Shown here piece after piece: positions 54,889 to 63,748 of a stretch of 64,000 bases of DNA. The translations under genes and the position numbers were made by a program. Below the pieces are notes generated by a model that worked only from the letters and a program-made list of their open reading frames with translations, was not told the origin of the DNA and did not search any database. The DNA is from Rhodohalobacter sp. 614A. GTDB lineage: Bacteria; Bacteroidota; Rhodothermia; Balneolales; Balneolaceae. The stretch's first letter is position 1. Each line of letters starts with the position of its first letter. The stretch covers positions 992,001 to 1,056,000 of the forward strand of contig NZ_JAKEDS010000002.1 in NCBI RefSeq assembly GCF_021462415.1, written 5' to 3'.

Positions 54889-54891
54889 ATC

Positions 54892-55935
54892 ATGGATCGT
54901 TTTAAACAACTAATCGCAGCTTCAATTCTTGTAATCGCAACGTTTTTAGGATGCGAGAATGTAATTTTGGGTTCTGATGAAGAAAGTAATCCTGAACATA
55001 TTTTTGAAATGTTTTGGAATGATTTCAATGAGCACTATGCCCTGTTTGAAGTGAAAGAGATTAACTGGAACAACCTGCATTCTCATTATCGTCCACAGGT
55101 AACACCAGAAACAACCGATGAAGAACTTTGGGATATTGTGACTGAAATGCTGCTTCCTCTGGATGACGAACATGTGAAACTGCGATCAACCGACAATCAA
55201 CATGTTTTTAGTGCCGGTGAATTTAAAAACCTTCATGCACTTGATGAGTTTAGTATTCAGTTAATTGCTGAAAATTATGTGGAAGCACTCTATCAAACTG
55301 AGGACTATTTCTCCTTTGGGAAACTATATGATCACAACATCGGCTATATCCATTTAATAGCCATGATGGGCGAAAATCCACTGGTCGTTTATGATGTTTT
55401 CAAAGCACTCGGTAATGTGGATGCAATCATCGTAGACATACGAAACAATATCGGGGGCAACGATGAATATGCTCACGGATTTGCCGGTGGATTTTCGGAT
55501 GGAGAACATTTTATTTATACAGTCGAGACAAAAAATGGTCCGGGATATTCAGATTTCGATACTCCAAAAAAACACTTCACACAACCTTTTAAAGCCGACA
55601 ATTTTTCCAAACCTGTGGTTCTTCTTACAGATGAATTCACAGTTAGCGGTGGGGAGATTTTTACTCTCAATATGAAAGCTTTTGATCACGTAACACACAT
55701 TGGCGACACAACAGCAGGGGCACATTCTGATGTAGGGCCTGCTCGATTTCTACCCAACGGCTGGACATATGAATACTCCATCCAAAGATATTTGATGCCG
55801 GATGGAAAAAGCCTCGAAGGGATTGGCATTGCTCCGGATATTAAACTTCAAAACACGAAAAAAGATATTGAAAACGGACAGGATAAAGTGTTGGAATATG
55901 CAATCACATATTTAGAAGAGCAGATGAACCATTAA
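54892..55935 (+). CDS. S41 family peptidase lipoprotein
   Basis: A 347-residue tricorn/CTP-like protease. The signal peptide ends FLGC (Cys about residue 21), so it is lipid anchored. The S41 core runs from about residue 110. Near 185 is the conserved DAIIVDIRNNIGGND, and the catalytic Ser252 is in DEFTVSGGEIFTLNMKAF. GDTTAGAHSDVG follows. The PDZ domain of CTPs is not visible, resembling IRBP/tricorn-type members. It may process or regulate the barrel proteins encoded just upstream. Confidence 0.87.
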   Translation: MDRFKQLIAASILVIATFLGCENVILGSDEESNPEHIFEMFWNDFNEHYALFEVKEINWNNLHSHYRPQVTPETTDEELWDIVTEMLLPLDDEHVKLRSTDNQHVFSAGEFKNLHALDEFSIQLIAENYVEALYQTEDYFSFGKLYDHNIGYIHLIAMMGENPLVVYDVFKALGNVDAIIVDIRNNIGGNDEYAHGFAGGFSDGEHFIYTVETKNGPGYSDFDTPKKHFTQPFKADNFSKPVVLLTDEFTVSGGEIFTLNMKAFDHVTHIGDTTAGAHSDVGPARFLPNGWTYEYSIQRYLMPDGKSLEGIGIAPDIKLQNTKKDIENGQDKVLEYAITYLEEQMNH

Positions 55936-56113
55936 ATGTAATTCCTCCATATGGCCGGATCTGATTGGAATACCGTTTTCACCCTGAAAAATCACTAAAA
56001 ACACTTTCTGTTCTGACTGGCAACAATCCCGACGCATTCGAGCATGAGTAAACGGAAAAATTGAGATTGATTTCCAGATAAGCCGTAAACTTGGCTCGAA
56101 AACAAATAAAAAA

Positions 56114-56794
56114 ATGACAAGATTTGTGAAGTGGCTATTGGGGATAATTCTGCTTTTGGCATTCATTATTGGCACATTCTTCTGGTTTGAAGCTGAAAAG
56201 GAAGTCAGAATTTTATGCTCAATGTTTAAGCACGGGCAATCAACTGAACAGGTTATTCGAACGCTGAATACCGGCCATCATCTGGAATATGTACATCAAA
56301 ACAATCGAATCACAGTTGATAGCCCTAAAACTCTTGGGACGGCCAAATGCACCATTCAATTTTCAGAAATCGGCCAGGTACTTTCCAGTGAATACACACA
56401 ATCTTTTTCACTAAACAAAACCGCTGCATGGATTGGTAGTTTCGGCTTTTTTGGGATGATATTTTTCCAGCTATTATTAGCACTTGGGTTTCCATACGGC
56501 AAACTGGCCTGGGGCGGTTTTTATGAAATACTACCTGTTTCTCTTCGAATTGGCAGTGGTATTGCCGTTTTTGTATATAGCTATGGAATCATTGTTTTGT
56601 TTGAGTCAGCCCAAATCATTCAGCTTTTAAACAAGCCTGAACTGGTCGAGTATTCAGTCTGGATTTTCTCACTCCAGTTTGGATTAAGTACAATCGGCAA
56701 CCTGCAATCAAAAAGTGAAATGGAAAAGAAAATCATGACGCCAATTGGAATTCTGTTTTGCTGTCTTTGTTTAACCGTGGGAATGACCGGATGA
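56114..56794 (+). CDS. integral membrane protein of unknown function
   Basis: A 226-residue membrane protein. One N-terminal helix (about 7-25) is followed by a soluble stretch of about 80 residues (LNTGHHLEYVHQNNRITVD) and then four helices (about 108-225). Such an N-terminal exported domain with a helix bundle is not specific to any family I know. It is followed 46 bases later by the UbiA-like gene, possibly in an operon. Confidence 0.6.
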   Translation: MTRFVKWLLGIILLLAFIIGTFFWFEAEKEVRILCSMFKHGQSTEQVIRTLNTGHHLEYVHQNNRITVDSPKTLGTAKCTIQFSEIGQVLSSEYTQSFSLNKTAAWIGSFGFFGMIFFQLLLALGFPYGKLAWGGFYEILPVSLRIGSGIAVFVYSYGIIVLFESAQIIQLLNKPELVEYSVWIFSLQFGLSTIGNLQSKSEMEKKIMTPIGILFCCLCLTVGMTG

Positions 56795-56840
56795 AGATTC
56801 TTTATTCTTTATATAGATGATTTCATCTTATTTTTGAGAA

Positions 56841-57656
56841 ATGGTTCGTCAATCCGCCAAACAACTTTTCGACTTCTATCTGAACAGCAGCATCCACGTA
56901 GCGCTGGCCGTCACAGCTTTTACAGCAATTACGATGTTCAACCTTCGAATGGAGATTGACTACAACCTGCTCTTTTTTGTCTTCTTCAGCACTATCATTG
57001 GATACAACATCACAAAATATTCGGGCAGCCATGAATCCGGCGAGGAACCGCAACCGCTTTCCAAAAGCATTCTCATTTTCTCGCTGATCTGCTTGCTGCC
57101 TCTCTTCTACTTCATGTACACACAATCCTGGGCGGTGATTATTGTATCGGGTTTAATGGGATTGATGACCGTTTCGTACAGTTGGCCGGTTTTATGGAGA
57201 CGCTCAAACCTGAGGGACATCACCAGTTTAAAAATATTTGTGATCGCATTTGTTTGGTCAACGGTTACTGTTGTTTTACCGCTTCTTGCCAAGCACGCCG
57301 CTTTCGGCATAAATGCTCTTATTGAATACGGTCAGCGTTTTGTCTTTGTACTTGTTTTAACCCTCCCCTTTGATATTCGGGACGTTCGGTTTGATACGTA
57401 CCAGCTTGCAACCATTCCTCAAATTATTGGAATCAAACGGTCGAGAGTTTTTGGAGTTTTTTTGCTTTGTCTTGTGGCAGCATTTGAATTTTCAAAAACT
57501 CCAATCCTGATTGATCAGGCTCTCATTTTAATCGGCGTTTCCATTTTTACCGGTTTTCTTGTGATGCAATCGGTGGTCCAACAAACACAATATTACGCCT
57601 CTTTTTGGGTCGAAAGTGTTCCCATCATTTGGTGTGCTCTCCTCTTTCTGATCTGA
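56841..57656 (+). CDS. UbiA-superfamily-like membrane protein
   Basis: A 271-residue protein with about eight helices. The second Asp-rich motif of UbiA prenyltransferases is visible as LPFDIRDVRFDT (about 170-181), and the region before it, LIEYGQRFVFVLVLT, fits the fold. The first motif, usually NDxxDxxxD, reads NITKYSGSHE, so metal-pyrophosphate binding may be impaired. It is therefore UbiA-like by fold, but activity is doubtful. It is convergent with the metallophosphoesterase gene, 14 bases apart. Confidence 0.7.
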   Translation: MVRQSAKQLFDFYLNSSIHVALAVTAFTAITMFNLRMEIDYNLLFFVFFSTIIGYNITKYSGSHESGEEPQPLSKSILIFSLICLLPLFYFMYTQSWAVIIVSGLMGLMTVSYSWPVLWRRSNLRDITSLKIFVIAFVWSTVTVVLPLLAKHAAFGINALIEYGQRFVFVLVLTLPFDIRDVRFDTYQLATIPQIIGIKRSRVFGVFLLCLVAAFEFSKTPILIDQALILIGVSIFTGFLVMQSVVQQTQYYASFWVESVPIIWCALLFLI

Positions 57657-57670
57657 ATGAAACCTTCTTT

Positions 57671-58852
57671 TTATTCAACCCGGATGACAGAAATCTGGGC
57701 CGGAACATTGTATCGAACGGGAGAAAGCGTAAATCCAAGCCCGTTGTTTACGTTGAGAAACATCTCATCCAATTGCCAGTGACCGCTGACAAACTCTGTT
57801 TCTTCGCGAACCGCAGTAAACGGGTAAAAGAAAATAGGAATAATTATCTGTCCGCCATGTGTATGGCCGCCTAATAACAAATCAGTTCCAGAATGTTGAG
57901 AAAATTCAATCAGCCGATCGGAAGCCTGGTGACTCATAACCATTTTTATTCCCTCACCCCGATAATCATTGATTAGAGTTCCCAAACTCTGGTTATCAAG
58001 CTGAGAACTGTAAATCTCAGTAACTCCGGTAACAGATATTGGAATATTTTCGTGAACCAAAGTAGAATCCTCATTCAATAGAATATTTACTCCCTCCATT
58101 CTCAAGGCATCGACAATAGCATCAGATCCCGCCCAATAATCGTGATCACCCAAAACAGCGAAAACTCCATACGTCGAATTGATTTTCCCCAATGCCCGCG
58201 CTCCAGCCTGCACGTGGTTTAAGCCGGAAGTGATCAGATCACCTGTAAACACAACCATATCGGGATTGGCTTCATTAATTAATCCGATATATCGATCCGT
58301 TTTTGTTTCATCCGTAAAATGATCGGCCTGAAGGTCCGAAATATGAACGATTGTAAACGATTCCCCTTCACCTGATATCTCAGGAAGATCTACCGTTATT
58401 TCTTCTACGGTGATTCGATGGGTATCCAAAATCATCTTGCCGGCAGTGTAAACCAATGTCAAAGCCATCACCACCAGGAAACTTTTCGCAAACCTTTTTT
58501 GTACGATTGATTTGTCCGATTTCGAAAGTCGGGATAAAATCGGCAGCAGAATATCGTGAAGTATCAGCCAATTCAGCATAACTCCGGTAAAAACCAGCCC
58601 GTACCAAAACAGGTAAATCATGAAATAGGGATATTCCTCAAGTGAGAAATACCCTGTAGACCAGAATTCAAACAGACCTGAAAAGGGATACACAAGAAAA
58701 GGAATGGCAAGCATCACAAAAAGTGACCGCCAAAACCATCGTGGTTTTAAATTCGCACGTTTTACACTAATGAAGTAACGAAATCCGAGATAGCTAAGAA
58801 AAAGAATAATAAGAATGGCAGCATACATTACCATTCGAAGTGACCAGGGCAT
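57671..58852 (-). CDS. membrane-anchored metallophosphoesterase (YkuE-like)
   Basis: A 393-residue protein with four N-terminal helices (about 5-140) and a C-terminal calcineurin-like phosphoesterase domain on the outer face. The metal-binding motifs are HISDLQADH (about 171-179), FTGDLIT (near 206), LGDHDYW (near 236), SHQASD near 308 and GGHTHGGQ near 330. The GNHE motif is modified to GDHD, as in YkuE-type enzymes. Possible substrates are phospholipid or UDP-diacylglucosamine-like compounds; unknown here. It is divergent from thrS. Confidence 0.87.
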   Translation of the reverse strand: MPWSLRMVMYAAILIILFLSYLGFRYFISVKRANLKPRWFWRSLFVMLAIPFLVYPFSGLFEFWSTGYFSLEEYPYFMIYLFWYGLVFTGVMLNWLILHDILLPILSRLSKSDKSIVQKRFAKSFLVVMALTLVYTAGKMILDTHRITVEEITVDLPEISGEGESFTIVHISDLQADHFTDETKTDRYIGLINEANPDMVVFTGDLITSGLNHVQAGARALGKINSTYGVFAVLGDHDYWAGSDAIVDALRMEGVNILLNEDSTLVHENIPISVTGVTEIYSSQLDNQSLGTLINDYRGEGIKMVMSHQASDRLIEFSQHSGTDLLLGGHTHGGQIIIPIFFYPFTAVREETEFVSGHWQLDEMFLNVNNGLGFTLSPVRYNVPAQISVIRVE

Positions 58853-59044
58853 CTGCAGTCAATTTTTTATGAACCTTCCTAATTTGAAATGAATGTAATG
58901 ATACTACTCTAAACCGATTTTCGAAAAACAACTTCAATCTATATCAACATCATTTAAACTTTTAAACCTATACAAGTATTTAGTATTTTTCGGGTTGTTA
59001 TTGAAACCAGAAAATTTCTAAAGATTACGAATCAAAAAAACCGG

Positions 59045-61000
59045 ATGTCAGAAGATTTAGTTACGCTCACCTTTCCTGACGGTGCAGAAAAAAAATATCC
59101 AAAAGGAATTACCGGATACGAAGTTGCCGAAAGTATCTCTAAAGGTCTCGCACGAAATGCTTTAAGCATTACACTTGGAGACGAAATCAAGGACTTGAAT
59201 CAGCCCATTGAACGAGATGATTCCATCAATATTAATACTTGGGATACGGAAGACGGTCAATACACATTCTGGCATTCGTCTGCTCATTTACTGGCAGAGG
59301 CAATCCAGGAACTCTACCCGGAAGCCAAATTCGGAATTGGTCCGCCCATCGAAAGTGGCTTTTATTATGATATTGACTTTGGAGATGAATCTTTCGGACA
59401 GGATCAGATCGAAAAAGTCGAGAAAAAAATGATTGAGCTGGCCCGGAACAAATCCGAGTTCTCAAAAAGAAATGTTTCCAAGCAGGAAGCGCTCGATTTT
59501 TATAAGAAGAAAAACAACGAGTATAAAGTTGACCTGATTGAAGATCTTGAAGACGGAAATATTACGTTCTATCAACAGGGAGATTTTGTGGATCTCTGCC
59601 GTGGTCCGCATCTTCCGGATACTTCATCCATCAAAGCCGTAAAACTGACCAAACTGGCAGGTGCATATTGGCGGGGTGACTCCGACAGCAAACAACTTAC
59701 ACGCATTTACGGAATCACTTTCCCCAAGCAAAAACTTCTTGATGAGTATCTCGAGCGGGTTGAAGAAGCTCAGAAAAGAGATCATAAGAAGCTCGGGAAA
59801 GAGCTTGGCATCTATATGATGGACAGCATGGTTGGCCCTGGCCTGCCGCTCTGGCTTCCAAACGGAACGGTGCTGCGAAGAACTTTGGAGAGCTTTTTAC
59901 GGCAAGAACAAATTAAGCGAGGTTACCAGGAAGTCATTACTCCGCATATTGCCAATGTTGATCTGTACAGAAAATCGGGCCACTACCCGTATTACAAAGA
60001 CTCCCAGTTCAACCCCATGGAAGTGGATGATGATGAGTATATGCTGAAACCGATGAATTGTCCGCATCATCATCAAATCTATTCGAATGAGTTAAGAAGC
60101 TATCGCGAATTGCCTGTTCGGCTCGCTGAATTTGGAACGGTTTACAGATATGAACAATCCGGAGAATTAAACGGTATGTCGAGAGTACGCGGATTTACTC
60201 AGGATGATGCTCACATCTATTGCATGCATGATCAGTTAAAAGATGAAATCAAACATGTAATTAACCTGACACAATACGTGTTCAGTACATTTGGCATGCC
60301 TGTTGATATTCGTCTGTCCTACCGGGATGATAATGACGAAAAGTACGGAGGAGATAGTGAGTACTGGGATCGTGCGCAAAAAGAAATTAAGGAAGTAGCC
60401 GATGAAATGGACTTGGACTATAAAATTGCTGAAGGTGAAGCCAGTTTCTATGGTCCAAAAATTGATTTCATTATCCGTGATGCAATTGGCAGAAAGTGGC
60501 AGCTTGGAACTGTACAGGTAGATTATGTGATGCCGGAACGGTTTGACCTGACCTATGTAGGTTCCGATAATGAGAAGCATCGGCCGGTAATTATTCACCG
60601 TGCCCCATTTGGATCCATGGAGCGGTTTGTAAGTATTTTGATTGAACACTTTGCCGGGGATTTTCCCCTGTGGCTTGCACCTCAGCAAATCGAAATTCTT
60701 ACGATTTCTGAAGACTATACAGAGTACGCAAATCAATGTGCTGAAAAATTCAAAGACGCCGGCTTTAGGGTTAAAGTAAATGCGGAAGCCGAAAAAGTAG
60801 GCGCAAAAATCCGTGATGCTGAAACCAGTAAAATTCCATATATGCTAATTGTAGGTTCGCAAGAGCAGCAAGATGGAACTGTTTCCGTCAGACGGCATAA
60901 AATGGGAGATATTGGAACGTTTCCCCTTGATGAATTTTTAGATAAGGTGAAAGAGGAAGTCGATACACGCGCCCTTCCTCCTGCTCACGAAACAAAGTGA
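59045..61000 (+). CDS. thrS: threonyl-tRNA synthetase
   Basis: A 651-residue class II synthetase with the four expected parts: N-terminal TGS domain (1-62), the editing domain with HSSAHLLAEA near 77 and the LCRGPH-type motif near 183 (DLCRGPHLPDT), the catalytic core (about 245-540, with MKPMNCPHHHQIY carrying a zinc-binding Cys and HRAPFGSMERFV near the end), and the C-terminal anticodon-binding domain (550-645). Length is normal. It heads the classical thrS-infC order; infC follows 93 bases later. I see no T-box. Confidence 0.97.
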   Translation: MSEDLVTLTFPDGAEKKYPKGITGYEVAESISKGLARNALSITLGDEIKDLNQPIERDDSININTWDTEDGQYTFWHSSAHLLAEAIQELYPEAKFGIGPPIESGFYYDIDFGDESFGQDQIEKVEKKMIELARNKSEFSKRNVSKQEALDFYKKKNNEYKVDLIEDLEDGNITFYQQGDFVDLCRGPHLPDTSSIKAVKLTKLAGAYWRGDSDSKQLTRIYGITFPKQKLLDEYLERVEEAQKRDHKKLGKELGIYMMDSMVGPGLPLWLPNGTVLRRTLESFLRQEQIKRGYQEVITPHIANVDLYRKSGHYPYYKDSQFNPMEVDDDEYMLKPMNCPHHHQIYSNELRSYRELPVRLAEFGTVYRYEQSGELNGMSRVRGFTQDDAHIYCMHDQLKDEIKHVINLTQYVFSTFGMPVDIRLSYRDDNDEKYGGDSEYWDRAQKEIKEVADEMDLDYKIAEGEASFYGPKIDFIIRDAIGRKWQLGTVQVDYVMPERFDLTYVGSDNEKHRPVIIHRAPFGSMERFVSILIEHFAGDFPLWLAPQQIEILTISEDYTEYANQCAEKFKDAGFRVKVNAEAEKVGAKIRDAETSKIPYMLIVGSQEQQDGTVSVRRHKMGDIGTFPLDEFLDKVKEEVDTRALPPAHETK

Positions 61001-61081
61001 GTTTGATTTGATTTTTTTCAACATTTTTTTCTAAACTTTTAAGTATAATCAATCACTTAATTTTAAAACACTAACAAAAGT

Positions 61082-61096
61082 AAGAGGTATCTTATC
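61082..61096 (+). promoter_or_regulatory. ribosome-binding site and ATC start of infC
   Basis: AAGAGG (61082-61087), a six-base spacer and ATC (61094-61096). Reading from here gives the IF3 N-terminus IAKRRPIRRN. No ATG or TTG in frame lies between this point and the GTG at 61145, which is 17 codons later and inside the conserved region. Confidence 0.8.
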
Positions 61097-61636
61097 GCAA
61101 AAAGACGACCAATCAGAAGAAATCGGGATGATGACCGGCCAAATGTGAATGACGAAATCCGATCATCCAGAGTACGGTTAATCCGTCCAAATGAAGAACA
61201 TGAGATCGTATCTATTCAGGAAGCACTTGATATAGCTGCATCCTACGATTTAGATTTGGTTGAAGTAGCTCCCAATGCCAATCCTCCAGTTTGCAAGATC
61301 ATCGATTTTGGCAAATTCATGTACGAGAAGAAAAAGAAAGAGAAAGAGGCGAAAAAGAAGCAACATACCATTCAGGTTAAAGAATTGCGTTTTCGTCCAA
61401 ATACAGACGATCATGATCTTGAATTTAAAACACGCCATGCACGTGAATTCCTGGAAGGCGGCGATAAAGTAAAAGCAACCGTACAATTTCGGGGCCGCGA
61501 CATGCTTTACACCGAACAGGGCGAGGAATTGCTTAAAAATCTTGCAGAGGAACTTGATGACGTAAGCAAGGTTGAGTCTAAACCCACTATGGAAGGACGT
61601 AGAATGATTATGATCCTTGCTCCCGAGAAGAGCTAA
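61094..61636 (+). CDS. infC: translation initiation factor IF-3 (ATC start)
   Basis: About 180 residues from ATC at 61094. IF3 binds the 30S subunit and checks the start codon. The N-domain contains NDEIRSSRVRLI (about 18-30) and CKIIDFGKFMYEKKKK, the hydrophobic-basic linker follows, and the C-domain has KELRFRPNTDDHDL and GRRMIMIL. The start was chosen because the sequence upstream of GTG 61145 encodes the family's usual N-terminal basic segment, and a strong ribosome-binding site precedes the ATC. Rare start codons let IF3 repress its own translation. A strong terminator follows the gene. Confidence 0.93.
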   Translation: MAKRRPIRRNRDDDRPNVNDEIRSSRVRLIRPNEEHEIVSIQEALDIAASYDLDLVEVAPNANPPVCKIIDFGKFMYEKKKKEKEAKKKQHTIQVKELRFRPNTDDHDLEFKTRHAREFLEGGDKVKATVQFRGRDMLYTEQGEELLKNLAEELDDVSKVESKPTMEGRRMIMILAPEKS

Positions 61637-61660
61637 TTCTTGAATGCGTTTTAGATATTT

Positions 61661-61708
61661 AGCGAATGAATACTGGTAAATAAAAGCCGGTATTTATTCG
61701 CTTTTTTA
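61661..61708. terminator. strong terminator after infC
   Basis: A 16-bp stem, AGCGAATGAATACTGG (61661-61676) against CCGGTATTTATTCGCT (61687-61702), with two G-U pairs, then TTTTTT. It ends the infC transcript and sits between infC and the convergent NagX-like gene, so it can also serve the other strand. Confidence 0.85.
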
Positions 61709-61741
61709 TTTCAGCAACTCTTCCCTTCTTTCTACCGATGA

Positions 61742-62845
61742 TTATACTTTTATAAAAATTTTATTCTTGTAAAGGTAGTAAACCGGGATAAAGCAGATAA
61801 AACAGTAAAGAAGTGCCCAAAGGAATGATGCAAGATACGGATCCATTCCAATACCGGTCGTTCCATTCATGAAGTACGAAACCATGCTGTTACCCGCTAT
61901 CCAGTTTGTGTGTGTAACAACCAAAAGAACGCCTGACAAAACATACGCTGTAATGGCATTGGTACCGAAAACCACTCCGGTAAATGTGCCCTGTTCTCTG
62001 CCCAAAATATCAATCCAGTAATAACAAGCTCCCAGCATCATTGAGGCAAGTCCTGATGAATAGAGAACGTAGGAACTGGTCCAGATGTGTTTATTGACGG
62101 GGAAAACCCAATTCCACATATTTCCCAGAATAAACAATACAAATCCGCCAATCATCAGCACAATAACTTTTCTCTCCTGCGAACGATCACTGACAATTAA
62201 ATGACCGGCAATCATTCCCGTAATTCCACTTGCAATGGTTGGCAGTGTGCTCAGCAGTCCTTCAGGATCCCAAGTTCCCTGGTATAATCTTCCTGGAATA
62301 AACGTGCTGTCGATCCATGCAGCAATATTGATACCGGGTTCAGCCAACGAGAGTCCAAGTTCGGGATGAGGAATAAGAGCCATGATCAACCAATAGCCGA
62401 CCAATAAAACACCGCCAATCCACCATTGTGTTTTTTTGCTGGTATAGAGAAAGATCAAAGCACAGGCAAAAAAAACAATCGCAATTCTTTGCAAAACACC
62501 CGGAATACGCAGATTTGCAAAATCAAATTCAGGAAAGAGTGCCAGGAAAATACCGAGTGCAAAAATAGTGACGGAACGTTTTATAATCTTCGGAACCATA
62601 TCCCCTCGCTCCCTTCCCTTCCCAAGATATTTGGTATAAGCTAAAACAATGGAGACACCCGCAATAAAAATAAAGAATGGGAAAACAAGATCTGTGGGAG
62701 TGGCACCATTCCACTCCGCATGCCGTAATGGAGGATACACATAACTCCATGAGCCCGGAGTGTTAACAATAATCATCCCAATAATAGTGAGTCCCCGAAA
62801 AAAATCTAGCGATACTAAACGATTGGAAGAAGGTTTGTTAACCAC
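61742..62845 (-). CDS. NagX/HGSNAT-like membrane acyltransferase
   Basis: A 367-residue inner-membrane protein with about ten helices, GTG start. It matches the DUF5009/HGSNAT catalytic family: RLVSLDFFRGLTIIGMIIVN at 10-29 and LRHAEWNGATPTDLVFPFFI at 40-59, with the His that accepts acetyl groups in the human enzyme. Family members acetylate glucosamine-containing sugars across the membrane. It lies on the reverse strand between infC and rpmI, splitting a translation-gene operon that is contiguous in most bacteria. Confidence 0.9.
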   Translation of the reverse strand: MVNKPSSNRLVSLDFFRGLTIIGMIIVNTPGSWSYVYPPLRHAEWNGATPTDLVFPFFIFIAGVSIVLAYTKYLGKGRERGDMVPKIIKRSVTIFALGIFLALFPEFDFANLRIPGVLQRIAIVFFACALIFLYTSKKTQWWIGGVLLVGYWLIMALIPHPELGLSLAEPGINIAAWIDSTFIPGRLYQGTWDPEGLLSTLPTIASGITGMIAGHLIVSDRSQERKVIVLMIGGFVLFILGNMWNWVFPVNKHIWTSSYVLYSSGLASMMLGACYYWIDILGREQGTFTGVVFGTNAITAYVLSGVLLVVTHTNWIAGNSMVSYFMNGTTGIGMDPYLASFLWALLYCFICFIPVYYLYKNKIFIKV

Positions 62846-63018
62846 GATTATTCTTCAACTATTGGTATTCTAAAAGAGTAATATAATATTTGATGGGTTA
62901 TAAAATGCATTTCATTTTCTCCTCTAATCAATTGAATGAATTTAGAAAAACTAGCTTTTTATAAAGTTCAAAGGTTCTTATCTTACGGTTCTGTAAAGTT
63001 TCAGAAAACATGGAAGTT

Positions 63019-63216
63019 ATGCCAAAAATGAAAACAAACAGTGGCGCTAAGAAGCGGTTTAAGAAGACCGGAAGCGGTAAGATTAAACGAAAAAAAGCTT
63101 ACAAACGTCACATTCTGACAAAGAAAACAAGCAAGAGGAAAAATAATCTTGGAAAGACCACTTTGGTCGACAAATCAGATCAAAAGTCTGTTGAAAGATT
63201 AATTCCTTATAGCTAA
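63019..63216 (+). CDS. rpmI: 50S ribosomal protein L35
   Basis: A 65-residue ribosomal protein from ATG at 63019 ([20 protein letters not shown]). A frame three codons longer exists but MPKMKT is the universal start. The Lys/Arg-rich sequence [18 protein letters not shown] is diagnostic. It belongs with rplT, 34 bases later, and probably has its own promoter in the 160-base gap after the divergent NagX-like gene. Confidence 0.96.
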   Translation: MPKMKTNSGAKKRFKKTGSGKIKRKKAYKRHILTKKTSKRKNNLGKTTLVDKSDQKSVERLIPYS

Positions 63217-63250
63217 ACAAAAATTATTAAACCTTAAAACGTAAAGAAAA

Positions 63251-63598
63251 ATGCCACGATCACGAAATCTGGTGGCTTCCCGTCGCCGTCGCCGAAAAAT
63301 ATTAGATCAGGCGAAAGGCTATTGGGGCAGAAGGAAAAACGTTTATACCGTTGCTAAAAACGCGGTTGAAAAAGGCCTGCAATATCAATATCGAGACCGA
63401 AAGGTTCGAAAGCGATCATTCCGACGTCTTTGGATTACACGTATTAATGCTGCTGCCCGATTGAACGGAACCACCTATGCCAAGCTGATACACGGCTTGA
63501 AGGAAAATGACATCAACATCAATCGGAAAATGCTGGCTGACATTGCAGTTAGAGATCCCGAGACATTTTCTGAAATTGTGAAAGAGGCCGGCCAGTAG
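63251..63598 (+). CDS. rplT: 50S ribosomal protein L20
   Basis: A 115-residue 23S rRNA-binding protein required early in large-subunit assembly. Signatures are [20 protein letters not shown] (near 5-24), [20 protein letters not shown] (about 49-68) and LAVxD-like ending with [16 protein letters not shown]20 commonly represses its own operon by binding the mRNA. A terminator follows, then pheS. Confidence 0.97.
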   Translation: MPRSRNLVASRRRRRKILDQAKGYWGRRKNVYTVAKNAVEKGLQYQYRDRKVRKRSFRRLWITRINAAARLNGTTYAKLIHGLKENDININRKMLADIAVRDPETFSEIVKEAGQ

Positions 63599-63615
63599 GC
63601 CTCAACTGCTATTTA

Positions 63616-63650
63616 AACCGGCAGATCCTCTGGATTTGCCGGTTTTTTTT
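63616..63650 (+). terminator. terminator after rplT
   Basis: Perfect 8-bp stem AACCGGCA (63616-63623) / TGCCGGTT (63637-63644) followed by a run of T. It separates rplT from pheS. Confidence 0.85.
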
Positions 63651-63748
63651 TGCCTTTTTTCCAATGCCAGCCTATCAAGACTTGTTCAAATATTAGTTTC
63701 AAAATCCTTTATCTTTATAGGTTCTAACTACGAAATCTATAGACATTC

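Noticed and set aside
58853-59044. T-box or leader control before thrS
   Set aside because: No T-box-like consensus or terminator-antiterminator pair could be found in the 192-base gap.
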